IMG/VR virus record: IMGVR_UViG_3300018083_000065
Location: 1 to 39,675 of that record
From: a virus
DNA: 39,675 bases
Strand: one strand, 5' to 3'
In this document: piece by piece, positions 7,498-15,629 of the stretch
Layout of the letters: every line of letters begins with the position of its first letter
Position numbering within the stretch: the stretch's first letter is position 1
The notes under the pieces: model-generated
The model's database searches: none
Told to the model about the DNA's origin: nothing
What the model saw: the letters and a program-made list of their open reading frames with translations, nothing else
Made by a program: the position numbers and the translations under genes

Positions 7498-8046
7498 TTG
7501 AAGGACACCCCCAAAACTGCCGTCCCTGGTAAACGTCTTGGATGGGCAAAAACAGAGCTTGATGCGGCTGGAGTTCCGTACAAAATAGAGCGTGTGGGTA
7601 AGGAATATCACGTGCACGCAGGGGAGCAGGCTTCGCCAGTGCTTGACGACATTTTAAACTATAGGGCAAAACCCAAGCGAAAACTATCGTGGTGGCAGCG
7701 TTTAAAAGGTTTTCTACAGATACAGATTTATTTTGTTGAGGAACTTGTAGCGTTCCTCGCTGTACTTGCCGTGTTGCTATACGGCGTTTACTTTTTCGGG
7801 TTAGGAAATCTTCCTTCAGAGTTCGCCTTGCTCTATGGTGAAAACGGAACGAGCAGTTGGATATACCCTGCACGTGCCGTTGCGCTCTTGCTAATCGCCG
7901 TAGGCATATTGTTCGCCCTCAACAAAACGGTAGGTAAGCCCGCTGGTGGAATGCCTAGAGGACATGGAACCATGCGCTTTTTGGACATATTGTTAATCGG
8001 AACGTTGGTCACTACGCTATTAATGGCGTGGTTAGGGAGAATTTAA
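7498..8046 (+). CDS. Membrane protein of unknown function, TTG start
   Basis: The start is placed at TTG 7498 because AGGAGG sits just upstream, overlapping the DUF2227-like stop codon; this gives 182 residues. The first 75 residues are soluble and basic, with a short alpha/beta look (GVPYKIERVGKEYHVH). Three hydrophobic segments follow at about 82-103, 125-141 and 161-180. The soluble part could be a small ligand- or protein-binding domain facing the cytoplasm. No family is recognised. It lies between the DUF2227-like gene and two exported proteins, so the whole set probably acts at the cell envelope. Confidence 0.6.
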   Translation: MKDTPKTAVPGKRLGWAKTELDAAGVPYKIERVGKEYHVHAGEQASPVLDDILNYRAKPKRKLSWWQRLKGFLQIQIYFVEELVAFLAVLAVLLYGVYFFGLGNLPSEFALLYGENGTSSWIYPARAVALLLIAVGILFALNKTVGKPAGGMPRGHGTMRFLDILLIGTLVTTLLMAWLGRI

Positions 8047-8049
8047 AAC

Positions 8050-8265
8050 ATGAGTACACTACTTACCACAATATTTTGGCTGTTAACACTGCCCCTCGGC
8101 CTACCCCCAGTCCCAGAGCCTATTCCCCCTGCTCCAGTCCCTATTGAAACCCCAACCCCTGAGCCGCTACCTGCCCCCGTTTCTGTTCGGATTTATATAC
8201 CCTGGCTTGAGGGAACGCAGGAGGTTTATTTAATTAGTTATGTGACAGCGGAGGGTTTTGAATAA
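8050..8265 (+). CDS. Small exported or membrane-anchored proline-rich protein
   Basis: The 71-residue product has a hydrophobic N-terminus (residues 1-18) that can act as a signal anchor. A proline-rich segment follows (about 19-45, repeated P-x-P), then a short beta-like tail with PWLEGTQEVY. Start spacing is good: GGGAGA lies 9 bases before the ATG, three bases after the previous gene. The proline-rich stretch probably spans the cell wall or periplasm. A spanin-like role together with the lipoprotein that follows is possible but not supported by any specific motif. Confidence 0.55.
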   Translation: MSTLLTTIFWLLTLPLGLPPVPEPIPPAPVPIETPTPEPLPAPVSVRIYIPWLEGTQEVYLISYVTAEGFE

Positions 8266-8526
8266 ATGCGGAGCATACTTCTAGTAATCATTGCATTACT
8301 TTTAGCGGGATGTACTTCAGTAAAAATGCAAGTGTTGCCCACGGCAACCGCAGCCCCCAGGCCAACAGCGACGGCACGCCCGTTTGTTTTGCCTACGGTT
8401 ACGCCTACGCCTACCAGGGAACTTTTCAAATTCCTAACCCCAACGGCAACACCCTTGCAGAGCATTCCGTATTGCTGGTGTTTTCCCGAATGTGAGGCGT
8501 TCTGCGAGAGCCTAGAAAACCGCTAG
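8266..8526 (+). CDS. Small PT-rich lipoprotein
   Basis: The 86-residue protein has a classic lipoprotein signal: MRSILL start, hydrophobic stretch, and lipobox LAGC with Cys16 as the lipidated residue. The mature part is a proline- and threonine-rich linker (about 25-65) ending in a cysteine cluster, C-x-C-x3-C-x3-C (Cys70, 72, 76, 80). PT-rich linkers like this are very common in exported proteins of Chloroflexota, which is one hint to the host. Its ATG directly follows the TAA of the proline-rich gene. Phage lipoproteins often block superinfection or act in lysis; which applies here is unknown. Confidence 0.7.
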   Translation: MRSILLVIIALLLAGCTSVKMQVLPTATAAPRPTATARPFVLPTVTPTPTRELFKFLTPTATPLQSIPYCWCFPECEAFCESLENR

Positions 8527-8607
8527 GAAGGGCTACAAGGCCACTGAAAATTCAAAAGGGTATGGATGTACCCGAAGGCCCCTATCGTGCCATGTAGGGC
8601 TTCCTAG
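8523..8607 (+). ncRNA. Candidate structured RNA element between two plus-strand genes
   Basis: Base pairing by eye gives a long stem. CTAGGAAG (8523-8530) pairs with CTTCCTAG (8600-8607), then a symmetric GG/GG internal loop, then CTACA (8533-8537) with TGTAG (8593-8597). Next come GGC-C-AC (8539-8544) with GTGCC (8587-8591), and an apical hairpin GGGTA-tggatg-TACCC (8558-8573). GGCCC at 8578-8582 could also pair with GGGCC near 8617-8621 as a pseudoknot. It has no U-run and does not fit a tRNA. It could be a cis-regulatory leader for the gene at 8651 or a small RNA. No known class was recognised. Confidence 0.4.
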
Positions 8608-8650
8608 AGGCATGACGGGCCATTCTAGTAAATTGACTAAGGAGACAAAA

Positions 8651-8971
8651 ATGTTGGAAGTGAAAGTTGGAGACATGTACGGGTGTTTGGAGTCGATAAT
8701 GGCAATCGGGCGTCAGGAAATGGGGCTAGCCGAAGCCGAAAAGATTGCTGATTTTACTGATATTTTTGTAAAAGTCCTGTCCCCGTTGGACGTGCGGCGC
8801 AAGGAAATGTTTGAGGCAGAGTACGAGAGTGAGGGGGAGAAGATGGCGGCGTTCGATGCGTTTGCCGTAGAAAAAGCAGAACTCCCTGAATTCTCGTTCA
8901 AGGAGTTCGGGTCACTGCGTATTACGCCGGATGGGTTAGCGTCATTGAAGCGTGCGGGTTTATATACATAA
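8651..8971 (+). CDS. Hypothetical protein, 106 residues
   Basis: The start is taken at 8651 because AAGGAG lies eight bases upstream; an upstream in-frame ATG at 8612 falls in the structured leader and lacks such a site. The product is acidic and mostly helical, with a tail that reads FSFKEFGSLRITPDG. I do not recognise it, but its length and helix content resemble small tail-assembly or chaperone-like phage proteins. Its 3' end overlaps the convergent minus-strand gene at 8960 by 12 bp, so both stop codons lie inside the other gene. Confidence 0.6.
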   Translation: MLEVKVGDMYGCLESIMAIGRQEMGLAEAEKIADFTDIFVKVLSPLDVRRKEMFEAEYESEGEKMAAFDAFAVEKAELPEFSFKEFGSLRITPDGLASLKRAGLYT

Positions 8972-9247
8972 ACGCTTAATAGCCAGGAAGTCTTCAGGGG
9001 TCATTTTCTTAAAACCCCGAAACACTTCGCAGAGGACCAGGGGTTCAAACGGCAAGGTTGTCGCCGTGGAAAGCCACTGGTCCTTTTTTTCGTCTCCGAC
9101 AATTAGGGGTCGGGCTATTTCAATCGAATCCTGCAACGTTTTCTTTACCTTGTTAATCTCGTAAAGCTGCGGATTCTTCATTTTGGTGCACACTCGCTCA
9201 AGTGTCTGGAGCGACATTACTGCTTCAGCCAACGTTATCGTTTTCAT
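8960..9247 (-). CDS. Hypothetical protein at the end of the virion operon, 95 residues
   Basis: This is a mostly helical, charged protein starting MKTITLAEA, two bases downstream of the tail-fibre gene, so it is the last gene of the minus-strand late block. The size and position fit a fibre chaperone or a small baseplate accessory, but no motif supports either. It overlaps the plus-strand gene ending at 8971 by 12 bp. A short inverted repeat (GTTTAT/ATAAAC) in the overlap might weakly terminate both transcripts. Confidence 0.6.
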   Translation of the reverse strand: MKTITLAEAVMSLQTLERVCTKMKNPQLYEINKVKKTLQDSIEIARPLIVGDEKKDQWLSTATTLPFEPLVLCEVFRGFKKMTPEDFLAIKRLCI

Positions 9248-9249
9248 AA

Positions 9250-12177
9250 TTACCCCGCTACGTAGGTGCCTCCTGCTGCGCCATTTGGTCGAATGTAGTA
9301 TAACTGTCCCCCTGCGTTCACGTACAAAATACCGTAGCTTGCACTAACGCCTGGGGGTGAGCCTTGGGGCTTTAGGGAATAGGCTATGTCCGTTCGCAAT
9401 GTGCCAGTGATGCGTCCCTCACCTGCTACGTCAAAAGCAAAAGACGGGTCAATGCGGTTGACGCCAACTTTTGAACCCATTAACAGCAAGTTGCGGGAGC
9501 CTTCCGCTATGACACGCAGTTCGGTTGTACTCCACAAAAGTAAAGCTGCACGCACGCCTGCGTAGTGATATTCAAAATATCCGTAGGGGTCGGCTCCTGG
9601 CATATTCGGACTGTAAATTGCGCCTGCAAATTGTGAAACAGGACTGGACGTAGTATATTTTCCTATTAACGCCCCACCAGCGGTTACGTTGCCGGTGAAG
9701 ACAACGGTTGAATTCAACTTGGCGTAGGCTGTTCCCTCCAGTCCATCCAGCAGGTCTGCATTCAATCCGCTACCAGGACCATGGTTTGCCTGCGACCAGA
9801 GCAAGTAATACGCTGAATTCCATTTGTGCCAGATGCCGTTGCCGTAGTTTACGCTTGCGTCATTAAAAGACGGAATATCAATAATCAAGCCATTCGGCGG
9901 GAATCCAACAAGCCCCGTTGTCCCCATTTTAATCGAACCATCGTATCCGCTGCGAGTCTCCGGTGTGTTGTACCAGGAAATTGTGCTGCCGGGAACATCA
10001 GTCAGGCCGGTTACGGAGATAAGGGCAACGCCCAGGTTGTCAATGACACCCCCAGGTCCTACAAAATTTGTACTGCTGCCTGCGCCAAAGGCCAACTTCC
10101 CGGTGCCAGAGCTTGCGTACCATCCAACAAGGCCGCTGGAGTTGTATCCAACAAGCTGCGTTCCGTTCCACTCAATGCGATTATTAACTGCTGCACGTCC
10201 AAAACGAAAGGTCCCATCATTTTTCATAAACATGGTCCAGTCGTTAAAGGTTGTGCTGTAATAGCCAAAATATGTACTGGTTAGGTTCAAGCCATTAACC
10301 GGGGAGCCAACCAACAGCGGTCCTTGCACAGCTTGAACTAGGTCGCCGTTAGTGTTAAGGCCAAGTCCAGCACGGTTTGCATAACCCTGCACGGTTGCTG
10401 CTGCCACGCCGTTAACTCGTGCTGTGTCGTAGGCATTGCCGCCTAGCGTTGCGCCCAGTGCCCAGTTCACCGTCGTGTTTGACAGTGCCTTGTTCGGTGC
10501 GTTAGCAACCGTGTAGTTAATAGCATTAGTCTGCGCTGTGCCAACGTCCGTTGTTGTAGCCGCATTGCCGCCAGCTTCGATTGTAATAATACCACGAACG
10601 GACAGTGTGTTGGTTGTACCGTTCCAGTCAATGTAACGATTGCTAGTATTCTGTCCTATCCAAAAACTCTTGCCATCAGCCTGCCAGAAACCCGTTTGGG
10701 CTACACCATTAAAAAATTGCAGTGGCACATTGTTCAAAACGATGCCAACGTTTGACGCCTTTATCCAGGAATTTGTAGGGCCGAATCCAGCGTTGCCGGT
10801 GATGATACCGTACTCGTTTGCTGTGCTTGTTACGCCAGTAATTTTGCCTATTCGTGTTTTCACCTTGCCTGTGGTCGTCCAAGAGGCCCACGAACTAATG
10901 CCGTCAAAAACATCCATGAAGGGAGCGTTGCTGTCGTCACTGGACAGGTACAGACCGCCACGTCGGGTCACATCGGTTGTATTGCCCAGGCGCACAAAGT
11001 CCATACCGTTCTTCGGAATGTCGCTGCTATTTTCTCGCACTGCTGTGAAGATTTTTAGGGTCGTGACACCAGTCACCCGCATATCACAACGGTACAAAGG
11101 GTTAGGCACATTGCCGGTAAACTGCTGCGCACGTATCAAGTCATTTTCTAAAAAGCCATGGTCTTCGTCGCATTCAATAGTGTACGTATCGCCGGAAACC
11201 AGTGTTACAGTTTTGGCCTTCCCAACACTCGTCACAAAAATTGAACCGTTGGTTGCACGAATGCGTTGAATGAGCAATTCGTAAACCCGCATGCGGCCAC
11301 GGATGGTTAGGTTGTCAAATTCTGCGTTAGTCCCAGGCGCAGAAATATTTTGGTCAATCTGCCAGCCATCGCCCAAGAAGCCAGAAACAAAGGACGGTGT
11401 GCGGATTGTTTTGCCGGTGCTAACGCCCATTGAGACATAGCCCGTAGGGTCAAGGTAAATATTAATACCTGCTTGCACCGACAAGTTGCCAGCGTACTTG
11501 AACAACGGAGAGTCCACATAGGTAACTGCCGACATGTACGTGCCAGCCTGGACGTAAGTCCCTGCTTGCATGTAGGCCAAACTTTTGACAAAATCGCCAC
11601 CTTCGAAGCGCTTAATTTGCAAAAGGCCCGTTGCATCCGTTTTTAATACTTTTGAGGTAGCCACAGGGTTAGCTGAAGGCACCACTAATCCTAAAGTATT
11701 AGCTGACGTTGCGCCCACTAAATCCAGTGCACTGCCAACAATTGTGTGCGTAACGCCAACAACATCATGAATTCTTGCGTGATGGTCGTCAGGGCCTATG
11801 GCCTGTAAATCGTTGTGTTGCCGGTCACGAATATCGGTGATGTTTGAATTGCCAAAATCCAGTTTGTTCCACAACAAAAGACCAACGTGGTCGTACTCGC
11901 TGTTGTAATCATGCAATTTTGCGTGGTGGGCGTTTGGATTAGCAACGTGCGCAGGCAAGTCGATACCGTCCAGCAGGGACACGTTAACCACGTTGTACCC
12001 GCCCAGGTCCAAGTTGCCCAACATCGCCGTTGTGCCGTCCCGTTTTAAATAGGCAGATAGGTCGCCACCACCACCACCACTTCCCCCACTGCCGCCACCA
12101 GACAAAACAAACGCCCCAACTGCGGAGCGTGTTTTTGATTGTCCGTCAATTACATATAAAACATCATCCTTCGGCAT
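9250..12177 (-). CDS. Tail fibre / receptor-binding protein
   Basis: This 975-residue protein follows the tail-tip genes, as expected for the host-recognition fibre. A glycine-rich hinge (about residues 26-38) comes first, then fibre-like repeats such as AMLGNLDLGGYN. Histidine-bearing segments around 84-140 follow (NAHHAKLHD, PDDHHARIHD). Long beta-rich stretches contain patterns like YIDWNGTTN and RIEWNGTQ, and the C-terminal region has the fibre phrase LNADLLDGLEGT. There is no chaperone-type self-cleaving peptidase motif. The start ATG overlaps the stop of the upstream gene (TAATG). Confidence 0.85.
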   Translation of the reverse strand: MPKDDVLYVIDGQSKTRSAVGAFVLSGGGSGGSGGGGGDLSAYLKRDGTTAMLGNLDLGGYNVVNVSLLDGIDLPAHVANPNAHHAKLHDYNSEYDHVGLLLWNKLDFGNSNITDIRDRQHNDLQAIGPDDHHARIHDVVGVTHTIVGSALDLVGATSANTLGLVVPSANPVATSKVLKTDATGLLQIKRFEGGDFVKSLAYMQAGTYVQAGTYMSAVTYVDSPLFKYAGNLSVQAGINIYLDPTGYVSMGVSTGKTIRTPSFVSGFLGDGWQIDQNISAPGTNAEFDNLTIRGRMRVYELLIQRIRATNGSIFVTSVGKAKTVTLVSGDTYTIECDEDHGFLENDLIRAQQFTGNVPNPLYRCDMRVTGVTTLKIFTAVRENSSDIPKNGMDFVRLGNTTDVTRRGGLYLSSDDSNAPFMDVFDGISSWASWTTTGKVKTRIGKITGVTSTANEYGIITGNAGFGPTNSWIKASNVGIVLNNVPLQFFNGVAQTGFWQADGKSFWIGQNTSNRYIDWNGTTNTLSVRGIITIEAGGNAATTTDVGTAQTNAINYTVANAPNKALSNTTVNWALGATLGGNAYDTARVNGVAAATVQGYANRAGLGLNTNGDLVQAVQGPLLVGSPVNGLNLTSTYFGYYSTTFNDWTMFMKNDGTFRFGRAAVNNRIEWNGTQLVGYNSSGLVGWYASSGTGKLAFGAGSSTNFVGPGGVIDNLGVALISVTGLTDVPGSTISWYNTPETRSGYDGSIKMGTTGLVGFPPNGLIIDIPSFNDASVNYGNGIWHKWNSAYYLLWSQANHGPGSGLNADLLDGLEGTAYAKLNSTVVFTGNVTAGGALIGKYTTSSPVSQFAGAIYSPNMPGADPYGYFEYHYAGVRAALLLWSTTELRVIAEGSRNLLLMGSKVGVNRIDPSFAFDVAGEGRITGTLRTDIAYSLKPQGSPPGVSASYGILYVNAGGQLYYIRPNGAAGGTYVAG

Positions 12178-12566
12178 TAGATAATCTCCACTTCACGGCA
12201 CCACGTTACACCTTCAACTCTGTACACCATCCCATACGTTAACCAGTCGATGCCTTCCAGGTCATAGAAGCCCACCTTCCCAGTCTCCGCATCGGTAATT
12301 GCAACGGGGTCGGCAAGCCCCGAAGGGTCAACAATCTCGCCTGTGGAGCCGTAAGCCAAGTAGCGGAACGTGTGAAAAATTGATAGAAAACTGCCCTCTG
12401 TCCACGTGGAATGAACACCGTGTTCCGGGTTATAGGCCGCAGCCTCGTTTATTTCGTCAGTGCCCAGTGCATCATAGATAGCATATATGTTATCCTTGAT
12501 ACCTTGGAACATTGTGTGAATAGCAATGTCCCCTTCGTCAACTTTTTCTGTAGGAACGAAACTCAT
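12177..12566 (-). CDS. Putative tail-tip / fibre-attachment protein, 129 residues
   Basis: Lies between the 305-residue tail protein and the fibre, with ATGA and TAATG overlaps on the two sides. The C-terminal half is beta-rich and aromatic (TFRYLAYGSTGEIVD, KVGFYDLEGIDW). No family is recognised. Its place suggests a small connector between tail tip and fibre. Confidence 0.55.
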   Translation of the reverse strand: MSFVPTEKVDEGDIAIHTMFQGIKDNIYAIYDALGTDEINEAAAYNPEHGVHSTWTEGSFLSIFHTFRYLAYGSTGEIVDPSGLADPVAITDAETGKVGFYDLEGIDWLTYGMVYRVEGVTWCREVEII

Positions 12567-13480
12567 ATGTAGGGCAACTCCCAGAGGCGATATAAAACAA
12601 AAACATCAGATGTGCGTTCAACAGTAAATTTCACCTCATACTCAGAGCCGAACGTTGGTTCTGCAATAGAATTCGGCAAGGCCGACATATCATAGGTTCC
12701 AGCATAATAGCCGCCATCATTATTAAACGCCTGCAATTCCGCATTGTTCAAATAAATTTTAAGCCCATCTGCCCCACCACCGATTGATGATTTCATGCCG
12801 TAATGCAGCCAGCGACTAAGATGCCGCATTTTGTAGCGAAGGTACGTGGTATCTCGGTCAGTGCTAGCGGTGAATGTCCAACCGACAAATGGCAATGACG
12901 GTACTTGAATCTTGTCTCGCAGGTCCCTGGCAGCGTCAACTAGACTATTCAAATATGTTTCTGTAATAACGGTTGAGGATGTTATATTACTAAGAGTCGG
13001 TTTGATAATGGTTCCTGCACTGACTTCTCGAATCCACTCAATAGTCCAAAAGTCTGCACTCTCGCCCGATTCACTAACGTACAGGCGAATAAAGTACAAC
13101 TCACCTTCCTCTACAATGAATCCACTGGGGCCATCGTTCAGTGTAAAATTCAACGTAACAGGGCCGCTAGCTGTCGTTGTAGCTTCGTAAATTTTAGTTC
13201 CCAACACACCATCATCTTTTGTCAGATACACTTTAATCAGCATATCAGTATTGCCAAAACCTATTTTAATTGAAAGTGTGTTAAACTTGTGAATGATACT
13301 ATAGATGTTCTCCATCGGCTGCAACGTATCGCCAGCCATTTCAATCCAGCGTGGCACATTAGCCCCGTACACTGCGCCACCCACAGCATTGACCATTTCG
13401 CTCAATTGATTTGTAAAATAGGCACTTAAAAACTTTCCATCCTTGACATACGGGGGTGCCACGCCAGCAAATTGTGTCAT
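12563..13480 (-). CDS. Putative baseplate / tail protein with beta-sandwich-like domain
   Basis: A 305-residue protein in the tail-tip operon. Residues about 60-140 (KIGFGNTDMLIKVYL, FIVEEGELYFIRLYV) read like a carbohydrate-binding or jelly-roll beta-sandwich. The C-terminal region is also beta-rich and aromatic. It probably forms part of the tail tip or a side-fibre base. It is coupled to both neighbours: its TGA overlaps the next ATG, and its own ATG overlaps the end of the 508-residue gene. Confidence 0.55.
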   Translation of the reverse strand: MTQFAGVAPPYVKDGKFLSAYFTNQLSEMVNAVGGAVYGANVPRWIEMAGDTLQPMENIYSIIHKFNTLSIKIGFGNTDMLIKVYLTKDDGVLGTKIYEATTTASGPVTLNFTLNDGPSGFIVEEGELYFIRLYVSESGESADFWTIEWIREVSAGTIIKPTLSNITSSTVITETYLNSLVDAARDLRDKIQVPSLPFVGWTFTASTDRDTTYLRYKMRHLSRWLHYGMKSSIGGGADGLKIYLNNAELQAFNNDGGYYAGTYDMSALPNSIAEPTFGSEYEVKFTVERTSDVFVLYRLWELPYI

Positions 13481-15006
13481 TAGTAAAAAAGCCTCTTTGA
13501 ACTAACACCTGAATGTGTCCCGATTAGAAAATAGGACCCAGGCGCAAAATGATAGATATTGTTCGCTGCCAACGCCTTGAAGTCTTGCGAAAAGCCAGTG
13601 CCATCGAAGCGCCAATTAATAGACGTGATGATGGCCTCTTTGTTAATGGCTAGCGAACTATTTACCAGTGTAACACGCCAGCCTACTTTTAGCCGGGATT
13701 CGCCTTTGTAACCGTCAACTTCGAATTCTTCGTTGTAATAACCCTGCCGGTAGGCCAAAATATCCCCAAGTGCCTCTGCCTGCGCTACCGTTTGCAGGTA
13801 CACATTATCAGACATTTTGCGCTCCTTCCCCTGTCGCCCACTCCAGTACGTTGAGTCGGGACTGTCCACTTCGTAAACGCTGGTTTCCCCACCCTCAATG
13901 CCTCGTCCGATAACTTGGAACGTGCGCAAGAAGGCGTGGTAGGGGCCGGTATTTTCTAGTTGGAATTCAACAGCTTGCGAAAAATATGTGGTGGAATTTA
14001 CCTGTATATCTTCGGTAACAATAAAGCCACCCGTATTCGTGGCTATCATTTTCAATTCTTTAAATTCATAAACAGGCGTTGTCAATTTGGCCTTGAGTGT
14101 TAGGACCTCCCCAGGCAAAATTCGAACAATCTCGTCGGGTTCCCACAGCACCTTATTATCGCCAATTCTGCGTGGGCGTGTGGTAACTTTTATACTTTTG
14201 TACAATTCCTTGTCCTTGTAAATCGGCGCAATGCGGTCACAGTTATCTTCGGTCATCGTCTCCTGGGACACACTGGAGGGAACGAAGCCAAGGTACTGCG
14301 CATTTTGGTAGTAGTATTTACCATCGCTCGTGTTGTAATAAAAGCGGCCACCGCACGCTGCTGCTAGCTTCCAGGCATCTTCAATCGGGCTATCGCTCTC
14401 CAGCCAAAACCAGGGAATTGTGAATAGACCACGGTCAATAGTTTTGCTGCTGCTTGCATGCGCCTGTGATACAAAGTCCGTGCCATCGGAAAGGCCAGAC
14501 AGGGTTAGAATGCGGGCAATCAATTCGCCTTCATCCTTGCCCAAGTCGTAGTAGGCTTTAGTGTCGGCAACGGGGGTATTCAGCCGCTTATTGATAATGA
14601 ACGCATCGTCACTAACACACTTCAAAACCACGGAGCCGATACTTTTTGTGTTGCGCACATTTTCCGTAATTTCCTTAATGCGCCCCTGAAAAACAATTTC
14701 AGCATCGCCGTCGAAGGATATAGAATAGCGCACCTTTTTGCCGTAGAACTTGCCGCCTGTTATGTATTCCAAAAGACCACCGGAACCAGCAGCAGGAGAG
14801 GCACTGGGAGAAAAGCGGCGTGTGGGGTTCAACAGGGTAATGTTCAACTCCGAAGAAAAACCCCGCCCTGAGCTTACGCTGTCTTCGGGGTTTGACATTT
14901 CCTCGTTCCCAGTTGTCGATAGGACGTAATTAGTTTCGTTAAACGAGTAGCTGCTATCACCTACCCAGTCTATCAAAAGGATGTGACCAACTTCCCTTAC
15001 TGCCAT
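13480..15006 (-). CDS. Tail-tip hub-like protein (Tal-type)
   Basis: This 508-residue protein starts MAVREVGHILLIDW and shows typical siphophage tail-hub features: an early segment describing a reference system (LNPTRRFSPS), then FQGRIKEITENVR, where gp27-like hub domains carry their first barrel, and a later CGGRFYYNTSDGKYYY. These motifs recall phage tail proteins downstream of the tape measure that plug the tail tube and carry fibres. No lysin or peptidase domain is visible. It is followed directly by tail-tip and fibre genes. Confidence 0.65.
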   Translation of the reverse strand: MAVREVGHILLIDWVGDSSYSFNETNYVLSTTGNEEMSNPEDSVSSGRGFSSELNITLLNPTRRFSPSASPAAGSGGLLEYITGGKFYGKKVRYSISFDGDAEIVFQGRIKEITENVRNTKSIGSVVLKCVSDDAFIINKRLNTPVADTKAYYDLGKDEGELIARILTLSGLSDGTDFVSQAHASSSKTIDRGLFTIPWFWLESDSPIEDAWKLAAACGGRFYYNTSDGKYYYQNAQYLGFVPSSVSQETMTEDNCDRIAPIYKDKELYKSIKVTTRPRRIGDNKVLWEPDEIVRILPGEVLTLKAKLTTPVYEFKELKMIATNTGGFIVTEDIQVNSTTYFSQAVEFQLENTGPYHAFLRTFQVIGRGIEGGETSVYEVDSPDSTYWSGRQGKERKMSDNVYLQTVAQAEALGDILAYRQGYYNEEFEVDGYKGESRLKVGWRVTLVNSSLAINKEAIITSINWRFDGTGFSQDFKALAANNIYHFAPGSYFLIGTHSGVSSKRLFY

Positions 15007-15009
15007 ATT

Positions 15010-15360
15010 TTATGCCTCTAAAAAACTTGCTGTAACGTTGTATTTGTAGCCGATTGCGTCACGTAAGACTGTTTCGGTAATGTCTGCTTCAATGTCCAAA
15101 TACACAGTGAACGTGCGGCCATCGGGCAACACCAGCGGGCGTGAGCCTGTGACGCACGTCGTTAATTGCGTTGCTAGTGTAGTGCGCTCTGCCGCTGTCA
15201 ATAGCCGCCATTGCAGTTTGATTTTGTATTTTGGTGTAGTCGAAAAGTAGTCAATCATTACTGTGCCATTTGCCGAACGCTTAATGCTGCCCAAGCGTTC
15301 AACCGTGGCACTGAAGTCATAAGGGTCTGCGACCGACACCGAATTGATTGTTGTGGTCAT
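15010..15360 (-). CDS. Minor tail protein, 116 residues (distal-tail-like)
   Basis: A small beta-rich protein directly after the fibre-adaptor-like gene and three bases before the hub gene. The phrase YKIKLQWRLLTAAERTTL followed by a loop and FTVYLDIEAD resembles small tail-tip ring proteins that sit between tube and hub. The match is to the general fold pattern, not a named family. The start overlaps the upstream stop (TAATG). Confidence 0.55.
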   Translation of the reverse strand: MTTTINSVSVADPYDFSATVERLGSIKRSANGTVMIDYFSTTPKYKIKLQWRLLTAAERTTLATQLTTCVTGSRPLVLPDGRTFTVYLDIEADITETVLRDAIGYKYNVTASFLEA

Positions 15361-15629
15361 TACTTGTCCTCAATGTAGATGAAAATACTATCCTTGTACG
15401 TTTCACCGTCACTAAGGACAATAGAATTTTCAATCTGGTGAAGTGCTCCCGATGTGCCACCAGTTAATGATACCACGGTATAGTCGCCGTCAATACTCAA
15501 GCCGCTGGCAGTCATAGGGGCACTAACCCACGTTGACGACACAATGGTCGTTCCTTCTGGAATGCCCTCTGTCCAGTTAATTTGATACTCTACCTTTTCT
15601 CCGGGGTCCTGTACGTAAAATTGACTCAT
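15360..15629 (-). CDS. Small fibre/tail adaptor-like protein, 89 residues
   Basis: The motif order (YVQDPGEKVEYQINW, STWVSAP, SLTGGTSGALHQIEN, SDGETYKDSIFIYI) is that of a widespread small Ig-like phage protein that carries an SxxWxxP strand and a GGTxG turn. Such proteins are often named phage fibre-tail adaptor or structural proteins. It lies directly downstream of the tape measure, with start and stop overlapping its neighbours. Confidence 0.65.
   Translation of the reverse strand: MSQFYVQDPGEKVEYQINWTEGIPEGTTIVSSTWVSAPMTASGLSIDGDYTVVSLTGGTSGALHQIENSIVLSDGETYKDSIFIYIEDK

Noticed and set aside
8050-8526. Spanin pair (proline-rich anchor protein plus lipoprotein)
   Set aside because: Order and lipobox fit loosely, but no coiled coil is present and no neighbouring holin or endolysin can be shown.
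8523-8607. tRNA or hammerhead ribozyme
   Set aside because: No T-loop consensus or cloverleaf, and no CUGAUGA/GAAA core, although the element is clearly structured.
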